The notes under the pieces are model-generated. The model saw nothing but the letters and a program-made list of their open reading frames with translations. It was not told the DNA's origin and ran no database searches. A DNA stretch of 64,000 nucleotides. It comes from Auanema rhodensis. Its lineage: Eukaryota > Nematoda > Chromadorea > Rhabditida > Rhabditidae. The stretch lies in assembly GCA_964057225.1 (NCBI GenBank), contig OZ059894.1, positions 17,142,476 to 17,206,475 of the forward strand, in the 5' to 3' direction. Made by a program: the position numbers and the translations under genes. This document shows, piece by piece, positions 12,181-26,150 of this stretch. Each line of letters begins with the position of its first letter. The stretch's first letter is position 1.

Positions 12181-15100
12181 CAACTTTTGCTTTTTTATGT
12201 TCGAACGGTTATCTTATCATTTTATAGTACAAAAGCTGTAGTACAATATGAATAATCGAAAAGTTACCATTATTCTAGAATAAAATATTATTTTCAAAAA
12301 ATATCTCAACATAAATTGGATGTAAGCAGGGAAGAAACTGAGAAAAAGGTGTATGAGACTGATTCTACGAAGACAAATCCGTTTTCATCGCTAAAAATGT
12401 ACTTTAAAAGGTCTTTTGTGTTTACGAGGTGATGCAGATTTAACAATTGGTATAAAAAGATAAAGAAATCATGAAATAGAAGAATGATTTCAGAGGTATA
12501 ATAGTCGCAGATCTTTCTTTATAACGTATAGGGCAGTACAATTGCAGTACTGGTCTTAGAAACTGTATAAAATATAATATAAAATACGAAATAAAGGATA
12601 GTTTGTATAGATTGGTCATATTGATATCATGACAAATATTGTCTCGAAATTTTGTATGAGCAGCTGAAAAAACATAATAAAAGGAAAATATAATTACAAA
12701 CTATAAAAGGATATGTCCAGGTTAATTAAAGCCTTTTAATAAATCTGATTGAATGAAAAATCGATTTCGAGCTGAAATATAAAGATAATAATAAAAAAAA
12801 TCAAGACAAAAATGTTTCTCGCCATGTACGTGACGATCAAAACCGATGTGAGAGAGGACGTACTATACAAATAAAAGCAGTATTTATTGATTTGTTAGAT
12901 TGACACAGAATCTTTTATGGAAAATATGAATGGGTTATAATATATCATATTTGAAAGGAAAAAAAAGATAATTGTTATAATTACAGAGAGATAAAAGCGT
13001 GTCAACTATACGGTAGGATTGATGAGGATAATTCAACTAATATAGAATCAAGAAAAAAAAAGCGAACAGTTTCTTTGTTGAATATTGGAAAAAAAGAAAA
13101 AAGGGAGATAAATAGAAAACAGACACAAATATTTTTTTCTGAAAAACAGAATTTCAAAGGTGTGCTACGACGTTTTCAAGCTCTCTCGCAATCACGTTCC
13201 TGCAACCTTCAACATGAAGTAGACGCAATTTAAATATCAATAACAACTTATCTAAATGAAGAATATTGTATTAGAATTAGAATTTTTTTTTCAAATCGAA
13301 TTTGGAAAAAAACAGCATGTGATATACGAATATATGAAGTATATAAAATTACCAGTTAGACAGATCAAGTAAATATTTAAAATTTTCGAAAAAAAAAGAG
13401 CAGAAAAAAGTTTGAAATAAACAAAGAACGAACAACGAACACAAAATTATGAAATTTTTTAAATTATTGTTTGTTTACTATAAGTGAGCAGTTGAAATAC
13501 TTAAATATAATTTTTACGTGTATTTTGAATCGAAAAACAACTTGAGCATATCAAAGAAAATAATTTATGCGACCAATAGAGCTTAAATTTTTACATGTGA
13601 AGGTAATTACAACTAATTTTTGTAGAAAACTTAAAAAATTTCATAGGAAAGATCCTTTTTTTCTATCGGAAGTACTGAATATTTCTTTTTTTTTTATCCA
13701 AATATATGATTTATGAATAATTCTTAACTTCATTTCATTATTTCTTTCTTATTGAAATTAGGCAATCTATTGATATTTATAAATATTTGTTACCTTCATA
13801 CTCTTTAGGTAAATTTATTAAAATTATGAATGATTGAGTGACAAATGAAGACAATCAACAAGATGACCTATCGTATGTTAGAGACAGATGAGGTGACAAT
13901 TGACTTATCTTGTCATCTATGATTTGGCTACTTTCCAGATAACAAATAGGTCATCATAGTTCTCATAAAAACAACAACATTTTAACCATTACAAACAGTT
14001 TAACTATAATATATTGCTCTATCTCGTTGTAAACAATGAACGAAAAAAACAAATTTGAGAACACTTTCTCAAAAAAAACTTTGACCTTGGTATTCATATA
14101 CTTGATCCCCTTTAATAAAACGAAGTTACCTTTAAGCTCGATGCAGAAATAAACTAATAGAATATTTGTCGAAGGAAGCAATTGTAGCCTTTAAAGTAAA
14201 TGATTTGCTCACCAGATTATCTTTATTTACTTATTAATATATAACAACCTACAGTTGAGCATATGCTTGTCTTTTTTCATTCAAATGTTTGTATTTAAAT
14301 AATAAAATTTTATTTTAAATTATTTCCTAATTAACATAAATGTATTAATTAATACAAACATTAAATTGTCAAAAATACAAACGCAGACAATCATGTTCAT
14401 AAAGCTAAGACTGTTATAAGCTAGATCTCTTGACCCTGGGATTGATTAATAGCACCGTTCGGCAAATAGACAAACTAACTGTCTTACAAGGTGGATTATA
14501 AGAATAAACAAAGCTAAACGAGTAGTTTTAAGTAAAGATGAGACTGACTTATCCTTCTACTAGCTTTTATCTATCTCCTCAATGTTTCTTTCCCTCATTA
14601 AATCCTTTTTTTTTACGATTTTTGCAGGATTGGTACTGTAATTTATAAAAAAAATAGTTCTTCAATGAATGAATTTTTTATTTTAAATATTTGTAGTCAA
14701 TCTAAATTTACTAAATTTGTTTTATTTTATGTGATAAATGCTGTTTCTGAACATCAACATTGCAAAAATAGTTTCAGTTTGTCTAATTTCTTCAATTTGT
14801 TTCTTTTTGTTTCTTTTTGATTAATCACATGTTACATTTTATACATTGCTTTATATAATGTCAACTTAAGTTGTTCTAAGTTTTTCCTCGCAAATCATGA
14901 TGATGTTAGTCAATCGGTAATCGATCATATCTGTTGAACTGACGGCTGGCGCCTGTCGTATGCGGTCCCCTTTCTCGTCCGGAAAGAACCTCCTCAGACA
15001 TCGAACAGACATAAGTCTGAGCTCATCACATATCATAGATCCTATTTTTCATAAGATAAGATTTATTACTTTTTTTTCCATAATCTTGATATTTCAAATT

Positions 15101-18100
15101 TCTATTATCTTTTCTGAAATTATATTTGAGGTTTATCTATTCCATTATTTCTAGTATTTCAAGTTCGAATATTTTACCTCATCAAGGTGTCAAAATCAAA
15201 TTTACAGTTGTTTATTATTTCGAATTTCAAAATATTTTTCAACGTGAAGCTCTTTGTGCAACCATTCGAAATTCCATCATTCTGCTACATATATAGCTTT
15301 GATGGATGGATGGCTGACGATCATTGTCGGTTTAGGATCTGAACCTCTATTGACAGCTGATGTAATTAAAATTGCTGGAGGCGTTAATAATGTCACCGCA
15401 AGAGCTTCATATGTCTCTTTTATTCTGTGTGGCATTTCGATGTATTGCAATAGTTTTGTACCTATTTCTGTTTCTATATTTATTTTCTTTTTTGTTCTCG
15501 TTCGATGTTTTGTCAAAAACTTATTTTTATTCTCAATTTCATATCATTGCTAGGACGGATGGACGAACTTTGCTTCATCAAAATCCCAAAGGTCTTATTG
15601 CTTATTCCTGAAGGCGAATTTCTTTCCTTAGCTTCAAAAACTTGAATTTATCTTTTATAATTCTTCAATAACGAACGATGCTTCTTTATCTTCTTCTACG
15701 TTTATGGCTGAACACCATATTGCTACTGTTCAGTAATAATGGCTACTTATTGCCGCAAACCATTAAACGATTTAATTATAATATATAGATAAGTACTTAT
15801 ATGAAGAAAACCAAAATTTTCTCATTCGACATCCATTAGGACATATTCAAGAAGCCAAAAAGGCATCTCTTTCTTTTTCTCTCGCTCTCTTAAAGACGGC
15901 AATGCATTGTTCTTCACATGGCTTCTGTCCATTTACTGACCTCCGTAAATTCTAAGCTTTTGCCTCTGCGTATGGGTCAGCTGGCTTGTAAACATCATTC
16001 AATTTGCATATTCTTATGCACTTATCCCAAATTAAGCTATTCATATTACCGATGTTCATTGGCTAATACAATGTCGTATTTAGTATTTCTTCAGCGAACT
16101 TCTTAGAGTGTCTGGTCAAATCTTCAGTAGAACTATGAAAAAGTTCACCGTTTGCTGTGCTAACATTGCTTTGCTAGAAATTAGATTATAAGAATCACTG
16201 TAACACGTCAGGGGAGATAACAACTTTTACAAATTTAAAATGATTTACTCCTTTCTCAGCTTTGGCTTTTGAATGATGCTTCAAGTTTTAATATTCAGCT
16301 CTGAATATTCCTATCGCATTTAACAATATTTCCTTCGATTTCTTTGTTATCTATTGAAGTTCTTTCACTTGCTTCTAATGGCTTTGATCAGTTCTGCAGA
16401 TGGACGTTCGAATCTCAATGCAATCAGTCGCCTGTTCATACTCGAAGTGTCTTGACGTCGTTCGCCCATATGACCAGAGGGTAGACGACAACAAGGATAG
16501 AGAATGGAACTAAGGCATGAGAATCCACTTGATAATCATGGTCCACACTCATGCAGACTGCCTGTGCCACACATGGACAACAGATCGGAACAGAAGCATA
16601 CGGAGAGAGAATGAGAATAAGAGAGTTATCCATATAGACGTTCATTAGGGCAGACTTATTGCTTCATACATGTGTGGCTTCTGTGCATCTAATTCCTAAT
16701 TACATAATAGAATCTTCTGCTTCTCGACATAGCCCTCCTCCATTCTTACCAGTTGTCCTCCAGATTCTAAATTTCTCCTGTTCGCAACATATCTGTATGT
16801 TCTTATACATTTTTGAAATATTACGTTTGTTAGCTATCAGGCTTGAAAACAAGGGATCCAGCTCTTAGCTCTCTTATGGCTATTGCTTTTGCATTTTTAT
16901 TAAGAATATCATATAGTATAGACTAGTTCCATATTTTTCAAATCAAACTATGCATTTCGAAATCTTGCTATTCCTCTCTCCTCTCCTCATCTATGCTACA
17001 CTTTCTCTGCGTTCCAACGTCTAGCAGTGGCTACGATGTTCTCTTATTGCTGCTTATCTTCCATTTTTCCGTCAATCATCGCCGCTTCGAATTCAGATGG
17101 CCGGCCACAGATATGGACCGGACATGTGGCTTAAGTTGATGCCCTTAGGCTACTTTCATTTTATGCTAATTAAGTCCTTATGGCAGTAGTCAATAGCCGT
17201 GTGTCTAAAACTAAAATGATTCCACTAATGGAATATCCTTTTTCGTTTCGTCTTATTCTATTATTATGCTAAATCTACAGCTGGCAATGATGTTGCCCGA
17301 AATTCTTGTAACGCTTGAGTACTTCATTCCATATTTCTGGATCAGAAACACAGCTTTAAGCTCCGATAGTGATTCATCCAACAGCTTTCTCAAATCTTCC
17401 TACGTTATTGTCTATTTTAAGACTTTTTTCTACCCCTCGGAAAATCAACAGTTAGATTTTCCCTCATCTCAATTCTATTCATCACATTTTTTTCTTCGTA
17501 TTGGTTCCTCACAAGCATTTCTTTCCGTTTCTCACTTATGTTACTTCTGTGATGAAGCCGACGGCTAACTGCGGCTGCTTTGTACCATCAGACCAGGTGC
17601 TCAGGTCTTTCCGGTTCCCGACCATGCGTCTTCTTTCACACCTATCGTAGTATCCTTTCATTAAGATGGGCTCCGGCAAAAGCATATTCTTAACCTATTG
17701 TTGCAGATCTATCACCTCATATTTTTCTTTTTTTGATTTTTTCTTTTTTTGTAAGGTGTGAACATGAATCTGAGCCGAGGTCAAGTTCAATTGACATGCA
17801 TTAGCGGAGAGAGAGAATAACTATTTGCAACAATAGATGCATGAGCGGAAGTTTCAAAATAAATTTCTTCCAAATTGATCAATTCCGAAAATTTATAATT
17901 ATAACTGTTTATGATATGGCTGATGATTAAATTTGGTCAATTGTTATGTTGTTGTCGGTCATATGTAGCGATTACATTTCATGTCACTCAAGCACGGCCA
18001 TGACAACCCAACGTTCCCGACTGTACTGCCTACCTCGTTGTCTATGTTGTCCGTCAGTTTCTTTTTCTCTCTACCTCTTTCCTTTCTTCTAGTCTCTCTG

Positions 18101-18586
18101 AACATTCAATAAGAAAAGTAGAACTATCTTAAGATCATCTTCAACCATTTCTAACACCAGCCCTGGGTCATCATTCATTTCTATTCTAAATATGTATTCT
18201 TTTCAAGTTTCATATGCAAATTCATGTTTAATTTTCTGAATTGATCTTACTTAATAAATTTATTAAACAAAATAAGTATTAAAATCTCTTTAGTATCCCA
18301 TTCATACAAATTTAAGATAAACTTAAGAATATTACCATAAAATTATGTATAATCATATTCATTCCTTCGCTTTTTTATTAAAAATCCATGAATATTTGCT
18401 GAATGCTTCGTATATTTTATTTATTTGTCTATACTATATATGTACAAATGTATATATACGTTTTTTCTAGATACTATATTATAGTAGATACCATATCAGT
18501 ACTGTCCTTAGTCAGTTATCCACATCTCTTAACGCTTGATTAAGTCGATTCAGTCATCGAGGCTGGTCCTAGAACTTGTGCTTGAC

Positions 18587-18629
18587 CAAATTGTGTTGCG
18601 ATATGATCTAAAGTATCTCCATGAGTAGC
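18587..18629 (-). pseudogene. possible LysM-domain fragment
   Basis: On the minus strand this short stretch reads ATHGDTLDHIATQFG, matching the first half of a LysM domain (GDTL..IA..F). It is followed by GTCAAG, a possible donor. An in-frame TAG immediately precedes it, or forms a weak CCTAG acceptor. It is either a single exon or a decayed remnant; the match is short. Confidence 0.22.
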
Positions 18630-21600
18630 CTAGGTTGTTCCATCAACCACGGACTGAGAAGGACACTCAGTCATACACCTTGCTGTCTTATTGTTAAGGC
18701 TAATTTGCTGCACAATTGGTTCTCAAAACTGTTACGTATCTCAAGGTTTTGCATACCTTCTGGGACCTAATCACATTCCCTTTTGTTTTATTTAATTATA
18801 TTCTATTATATTTTGTTCTTTTATTACCTTGGCTCACTTTCATTCCACATTTTGTTTTCACTTATTGGCTTTCCGTCAGCCGGTCGTCGGCTTTCGATCT
18901 TCAAAAACCTGGCTACTAGGTCTATTCGTAAGACAAGATATATCTCAATCTCTAAATCTCCTCTTTTTACCTTACTCTGGTTCTGTTCTCTTAAATCTGG
19001 TAAGCTTTTGAAACGCGATATCAGCAAAGGCTGTAAGCTGTAACCCTTGAAGCCGGGCGACTGCTATCGTTCAGGTCGGCATACGGACAAAGCTAGAAGA
19101 CGACACACAAGCAACCAGCCGTCAGGTTACGCTCAAGTTTTGAATATTCTATTCTAATGAATTGAACATTTGTTTTCCCAACATATTCAAAAAGTTTTTA
19201 TCCATTTGAGTTCTCAATGCTGAGACTCAGACTTAAATATTCATGTTTATAAGGAATATATTATAATTTTAAATTTTTGAACTTTTTGCCATATTCGAAG
19301 ATGCTAGGAATATATATTTATAATTTTTGTTAAATCTGATAGAAGGAAATGATCCTGTGCGAGAAGAGGTTAAATCAAATGAATATGCAAGTGATCTCTA
19401 CTCATCTAGTACATTCATAGAACCGTAGAAGATCAGCCTTCTGTATCAATTGGAGGGCGGTGAAGTGCCTGTTCTTCTTTTCTTCATTTTGCTCTTCTTT
19501 CATTCAGGGATCATGTCATCTGGTCCAAGAACCTTCTTAGCTTAGACCCATTTGACCAACCCATCCACTCATCTCATGTGTGCCAATTATCAAGCTGTTT
19601 TCCCATCGTTACTCCTCACATTCTATTTCTAATGCTCATTAGTTTCTTCTATATTTGAATTTCTTCTCATTGATTTGTCATTTTTCTTTTTACGAGAATT
19701 GTTGATTCTGAAAATTCGGGCAATATGATTGAACACCTCAAACCTTGGCATGAAAAATCAAAATTACGTAAAAAACCACTGGTTAGTCTGGAAATCAAGT
19801 TCTCTATACATCATCTCTTTGTTTATGTTATGTTCTTATACCACAAACTACATATCGGTCAGGCTATATAGAAATACCAGGTTCATAAAATATTATAAAA
19901 TTACTTTAGTAATTCCATTGTATTTTGTGATTCACAAATAATAGAAGATGTTTCACCATCTGTCTACATGTGCTCATCATGCTCACTTGTATAAGTAGAA
20001 TAATACCCGGATTAACTGAATGATACTGCGATCATCCCTTCCCACAGTGATCACCTACAACGTCTGCTGGTCATTGTGTCTAAGCACTTACTCAGATTTG
20101 ATCTTAATTATGCCTTTTTTGCCTCATTCTCTCCATAATACCCTTACTTAACAGCTTTTTATACGCTGACAGGCATTAAAGTAGTGGCTTAAGTTCGCAC
20201 ATTCCCTTGGATTCTATTATTATTGTCTTTTTACCAGCTGCAACTCTATTCAACGCTATTTAAAGTCACCGTTTGTTCTCGTTTAACAATATTTTGTTAG
20301 TTTACTTCTATAAGCTTGCCTAAAAATGCTTGAATTTACTATTTTTACATAGCCAAATTCATTTCGAAAGCAGCTTATTGCTTCGCTTTTTCATTAGTTT
20401 TTATGATGCCCCAAAGAGAGAAGAGGAAAACCCTATTCTCTTGTCATCTGTTACCCTCCTCCCGTTTCTACCACCACACAACATCCCAGCATTCTACTCC
20501 ATTCGTTTAACAACAAACTTGGCAACATCACTTCCTCACTCTATATATCTCTTTGCTTCTTTCGTCAGTCTCATTTTCTCTATCTCTTCCGGAATTGATG
20601 TCAGAGAGTCAATGAATACTATACTAGGTGGATGTCATACATGTCATCTGTTATTCGACGACCTATCTCTAATATTCCAACTTTTTCCAACAGTTTTTAA
20701 TCTTTTATATTGTCGATTCTTTACCATTTCATGTATTAAAACAATTTTGATATCTCGCACAAGTGCCATTCAGCTTTTCCATCCCTCATATGTTATAAAA
20801 CTCGAAGGGAGTTTGAAATGAAACTCTATAAAAGTCTTTAAATGATTCTTGATTTTGGCTTTCTTTTTGTCTTCTCCTTTTATGACGTCTGAAACCGTGT
20901 CCGGCATTCTGATTTTCATACGTGAATGTAAATGTCCATCAGTCGATGTGTATTATGGTGCGCATGTCAAATGAAATCAACGTCCAGCCTTCTGTCTTGC
21001 CCACGACGCCACTCTCTTCTTCAAAATTCTGCAAATCACTTTGAATTCATGTTATTGCCAGTCAAAGTATTTTCGCCATCGACATCGAAATGATTCAGTT
21101 TTTTCCCAATTTTCTTAACCATCCTTATATGATATATTCGTTTTTTGTTCTGAGGAAAAGATACATGCATATACATTGGTACAAACATTCAAAATAATCT
21201 TTTTTCTTTAGTTTAAGCTTATTTTCGCTTAGTAGAAACCCTGTTGTGCTACTAAGTTCAAACGAAGTATAATTCAATGAAGATGGTGTTTGATTTTTGC
21301 TTAAACTATGCAAATTAGATAGGACGAATGAGGTTTTTATTTGAAATATCTTTCTCATATTCATGATTAAGAGATCTCACCCGGAAATTAGAAAGTAGAG
21401 ACTTCTTTCCGTTTTTCTTATATCTGCAATACACTATAGTCATACATTGGGTATATATGCAGATTTCTCAAGAAAATTCTTTTCTTCATTGCTCTTAACC
21501 TTATCAAAATTATTTTATTTTCAAGACAATTTTAAAACTTGACTTAAAGAAAAGAAACTTATATAGCGATTATAATTTCTTGCGTAGAAATTCCTATCGT

Positions 21601-24600
21601 TTCTTCTTCTTATTTTTGGAAATCAACTCACATGTGTCTCTACGCACTATTACACGGTAGTAATGTTTGCTCTGACGAATAGTACCCCAGAAGGAGATAC
21701 TTCACTCCTTTCATCTCTTGAATATAGGCATAGTTAGAGAGAAACATGTACATACAGAAAACACAGAGAGATTGAAAAGAAAAGTAAGCGATTGTCATAG
21801 AAAGAAAGTACTAGAAGGAAAGAGAGAGAGAAGTTGGTACAGACCAAACCGTTCAAGAGATGTCATTTCCACTAGAAGATGTTAGAACAATCTGCTATTT
21901 AACTTGCTTCTTCCTTTCAAAGTGTATAGTCAAACTTGAATTAACATTGATCTCAATGAAAAATGTTAAAAACTTTACTTTGATTTAACTTTTCGCATTC
22001 TTATCATCATCTTTACAATTGTATAGTTCAGTATTATGAATATTAAATAAAATTTAAATATGATCAAAATTCAAATTTGTATTGTCATTATTGTGATCAT
22101 AAGTTAGAGAGATTTGTAGTTAGATGGCTAAGCCAGCTAAATAAAGCCAGATGACCTCGACTTGTGCATTTTCCCAATCCTCAGCCTATTCATCGGCATA
22201 TGATCCTGTTAGTGGAACTTATACGCAAGATTCATCTGTAGTTTATCCGCTAGAGTCATGAATGTTGGTAGTAATAAGAAGTATATGAGAGAAAATAAGT
22301 GAAAAGAGAGAGACAGAGATAGAGATAGAAAGAGAGGGAGGCAATGAGGGGAATATAGAGAGAGAGAAAGAAAAAAAAAGTTTTGACTGATCAATGAACT
22401 AGAAAATCTCATATAACGGATTTTTCCATTTCCTGTCAATAATATTACTTTTTATTCGGACATTTTATTAAGTATTCTTCACGTGTTATTTGTTTTCAAT
22501 TTTTTAATTTGGAAGTGTAAGCATTAATACCCAATCGTGTTCTTAATTTTTTCCTATCTTTCTAATTCAAAAGTAAAATCTTTTTTATAAAAAAAAGGAT
22601 GTGGCCGTATTGTCCAGAAATGTAAAATGTCTTCATAGGCTCTTGACCATCACTGTTAAGAGGGTGTGCTGCCTTCCTACATTACATAATAACAGAGCAT
22701 AGACCGATGTTACTATGTTTGTCTTCAACCTTCTGAAGCTCTTTGTTTTAGCCGAGACTTTGTTGATGTTTATATGCCCAAGTACCTCAGCGAAGTAACT
22801 CACTCGACCTTTGTCATTTCTTTTCAATTCAATATTCAGTTCAATTCCTATCATTATAGTTATTTATTTCTTTAAAAATAATTATTTATTCAATCAATTT
22901 TATTTTCTACTGATTCATAATATATAATTTTCATTTCACATCTCATATGGTATTCATACGTAGAGCTGCTACTCATCTAACTAGCTGCTGCTGTTTCATT
23001 TGGGTGAACATGCTAGCATAAAAGCTTAGACGTTTAGTAGTTATTTCATCAGCATTCTGTCAATTCATTTCATTACATTCTTAAAATTTCGTAGTTTCTC
23101 CTTTCATTCATTATCAAGTAATATTTTCAAAAAATATTCTTTCTGAGTATTTTTTTGAGCATTTTTCTCTGAAAAAGTTGTTGGTTTTCAAAAGAAAGTT
23201 GTTTAAATTCGAACTTTGAGAATGAAGCATCCGGACAAAACGTTTTGCTTCGCGTGCTATTCCATACTTTATCTATAGCTATTCTCTCACAGCATGTTGT
23301 CTATTGTTTTGCATAGAACAGTTTTATGTTCTTCCAAGTTTTATATTAAAGTATTCATTCAATCTTTTATTTATATTTTATTTATACATCTTATTGCCGT
23401 ACTAATTATGTATCTTTCAGAATAATACTTCAAGTCTATTGTTTTATATACGATGAACATACATACATACATATGGTCACCTCTTGTCTTTATACTCATT
23501 ACCAGTCATTATCCACGCAACTCCTATTCCTACAGATTGGATAAATCCACTCAAGCGATCAACAACTATTCCTACCCCTTCAACAACTAATTATATTCTT
23601 CAGATTAATTTTCTATTAACTGATCTGCATGCAATCTTTTACTTGAGACTCAACAAGGAATTCATCGTTGTCAACCTCATCCATTCACAACTTCCTCCAC
23701 ATCTCTGTTCTTCTTCTCTCTACAAAACAATTTAGCATTTCGTTCTTTCATTAGAACGATAAAGTATTCGTCTGCTAAATATGGAGATGTATTGTCTAAC
23801 CAGTTGGTTCTTGTGGTCTATTTTACGGCTTCGAGCCGGCACTACCTCATCTCAATATTCTATGCGATTCCACGCTTGAACGGCACAAAGCTTTGATGCC
23901 CTCGGGCTATCTTTCTCGTATTCTACTCTCTTTCTCTGTATGTTTCAATGATCTACCTATTGCCTCAGTGGCATCCGATATCTCTGCTCTCTCCTCTAAC
24001 CACGTAATCTATCAACTATAGAGGAATGACTGAATTCGTGAATAGGTAAATACTTGAGAACAAGTAAGAACCCCAATCCGTTTACTTTGTTAAATTTTCA
24101 AAATTTCAATTTAGTCGGTTTAATAGTTTCTCAAATCAATAGCTCACATTCAAACTATAATTATTAATATTATATAATTATGAAAGATAGAAGTTCACGG
24201 TTTTTCATCTTCCCTTTCTCGAAAATTTCTAAGAAATAATCAAAAGTTTGTGTCTTTTCTTCATTTCAAAGAAATGTATTTTCTTTATTTCCTTTGTAAT
24301 GTCAGAGCTCGAAAATCCGATACTGGTCAAAATCATGTTCGTACTCTTTAATAATTCAAACCCCATTAGATTCATGAATCTGCATCTCTTTAAAGAGAGA
24401 AAGAGAGAAAGAAAGCTGATATTGAGTAGATATGAAAAAGTGAAACATCATAGTTTATATGAAAAAGACAAGAAAAAGAAGAAGATTATAATTACTTCAA
24501 GATGTTTATTACACATCTGTTAGAAAAACTATTTGTTGATTACAAATTTGTCTCATAATAATTAGAGAACTTATCAAGGAATGCAATCTATTTCAGACTA

Positions 24601-26030
24601 ATTAGCTATATATGTATGTCCAGATGTTTTCTTTTCTATTCAATCTCTTTTCCAGTCATTTAACTAAAACCTTGTCACAACGATTTATAATGTTAGTTCT
24701 TGCGTAACTATACATATAGTGTTATATATTTATATTTATATATATACATGGTTTATACTACATCTGCTATAAGCATTTTAACAGCTTTCATATTACTTTA
24801 GCTTGTTCTTAAAAGGATCAAATATATATGAACTAAAGTTGTTCATATGCCAATGGCAGTGAAAGATTAACACCGTAGGCTGTCTTCACGCCTCAGCCTA
24901 TATCATATCCGAGTTTTGTTTTGTTTATTCAAATATTATTTAGTTTGAACCAAGAACCTTTGTTCCTATTCTAGCTGTCCTTTGTTCATGTTTCTCATGC
25001 AGCCACTGGTGTCATGTTTGGCGCCATAGCTGGAAAGCTAGATCTTCACAGGTTCATTCAGTAGTTCAGTAATATGTAACACTTCGGAACAGTCTTAAAA
25101 ATTTTTCTTCAAAACTCTATGAAAACTTGTCGTGACTCGCTGCATTTTAAACTTTTCTTCTCTCCTCACTATGTAATCCGTTCAACCTTTCCAAACTTTG
25201 ATTCTTTCGGATGCCTATTCATGGCTTTTAAACTCTTTGTATTGTTCTTTCTCTTCGGCCATTCTGCCGATATTTCACCTTATTTTGTTCTTGAGGAATT
25301 TCTCTCAAGTTTTCAGGAATTGTCTGCACACACACAATGCTGTTTTTGGTGTATATCCAAGTTTTTTCGATCTCAAATACATTTTCTTTTTTTTTCTCTA
25401 AACTGTCCGGGGATTTGCCGTTTTACCTCAATCCAACCACTCGAAGTGCTTTCAAACACTCATGCGGAACCGTACTATGTGTCATCTTCTTCTCGCCTTT
25501 TCATCGGCTTTCAGCTCATTTTTCTTTATCTTTTCTTCTCCTCCCCCTTTTGAAATATCTTACCGTATTTACAATTTTATATTTTTAATAATAATTTTTT
25601 TTAAATGACCTAAATGATTGAAACATATAATTTTCGGTCAAAAAAAATTATATAATAGAGTACATAAAAATAACTTTAACTAGTAATTTTCATGGAATTC
25701 TTTATGCAATCTACATACATTATGCCTATAATTTCTTAGTAATTACAGCTAATGCTTGTTGACCTTTAAGCAGATAATAAGTTCAGCCTACTGACTATGC
25801 TCTAATGTATAATGCCAACACATTCTATTGTTTTCATTTTTGTCATAACCTGAGAAACCGAAAAAAAAGTTTAGGAGACATTCAATTCGACCTTCTTTAA
25901 ACAGTTATAAGGAACAGCATCACATTACCTCTATTTAGTTCTGTTGAGAAAGTTGGTCAAACCTATTTTGTTTTAACTATACTATATATAGTATATAAAC
26001 CTCCGTACGCAACTATCGGCATTGTTCACC

Positions 26031-26150
26031 ATGGGGGGTCAAGCTGCACGATCATTATTTTCGGTTCCGTCTGCTGCTGCTCAACGGGACTCAGCTATTA
26101 GAGCTGATTCTAAGATCTCTTTTTTCTTTTTTTGGTCATCTTTTCTTTAA
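26031..26150 (+). CDS. short ORF behind a TATA box
   Basis: ACCATGG-context start giving MGGQAARSLFSVPSAAAQ... (39 residues in all, ending in a Phe-rich stretch that looks non-coding). The first 28 codons have protein-like composition and Gly2 could accept myristate. A TATA-like GTATATAAAC lies at 25991-26000, about 35 bp before the ATG. It could be the first exon of an unassembled gene, but no good donor follows the coding-like part. Confidence 0.25.
   Translation: MGGQAARSLFSVPSAAAQRDSAIRADSKISFFFFWSSFL

Noticed and set aside
20330-20821. 163-codon plus-strand open frame
   Set aside because: Pyrimidine-rich, with low-complexity Leu/Phe/Ser content and no domain or splice context. It fits the strand composition bias.
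25119-25553. 144-codon plus-strand open frame and its overlapping frames
   Set aside because: Two other frames of the same strand are open over the same bases, a sign of T/C-rich composition rather than coding.
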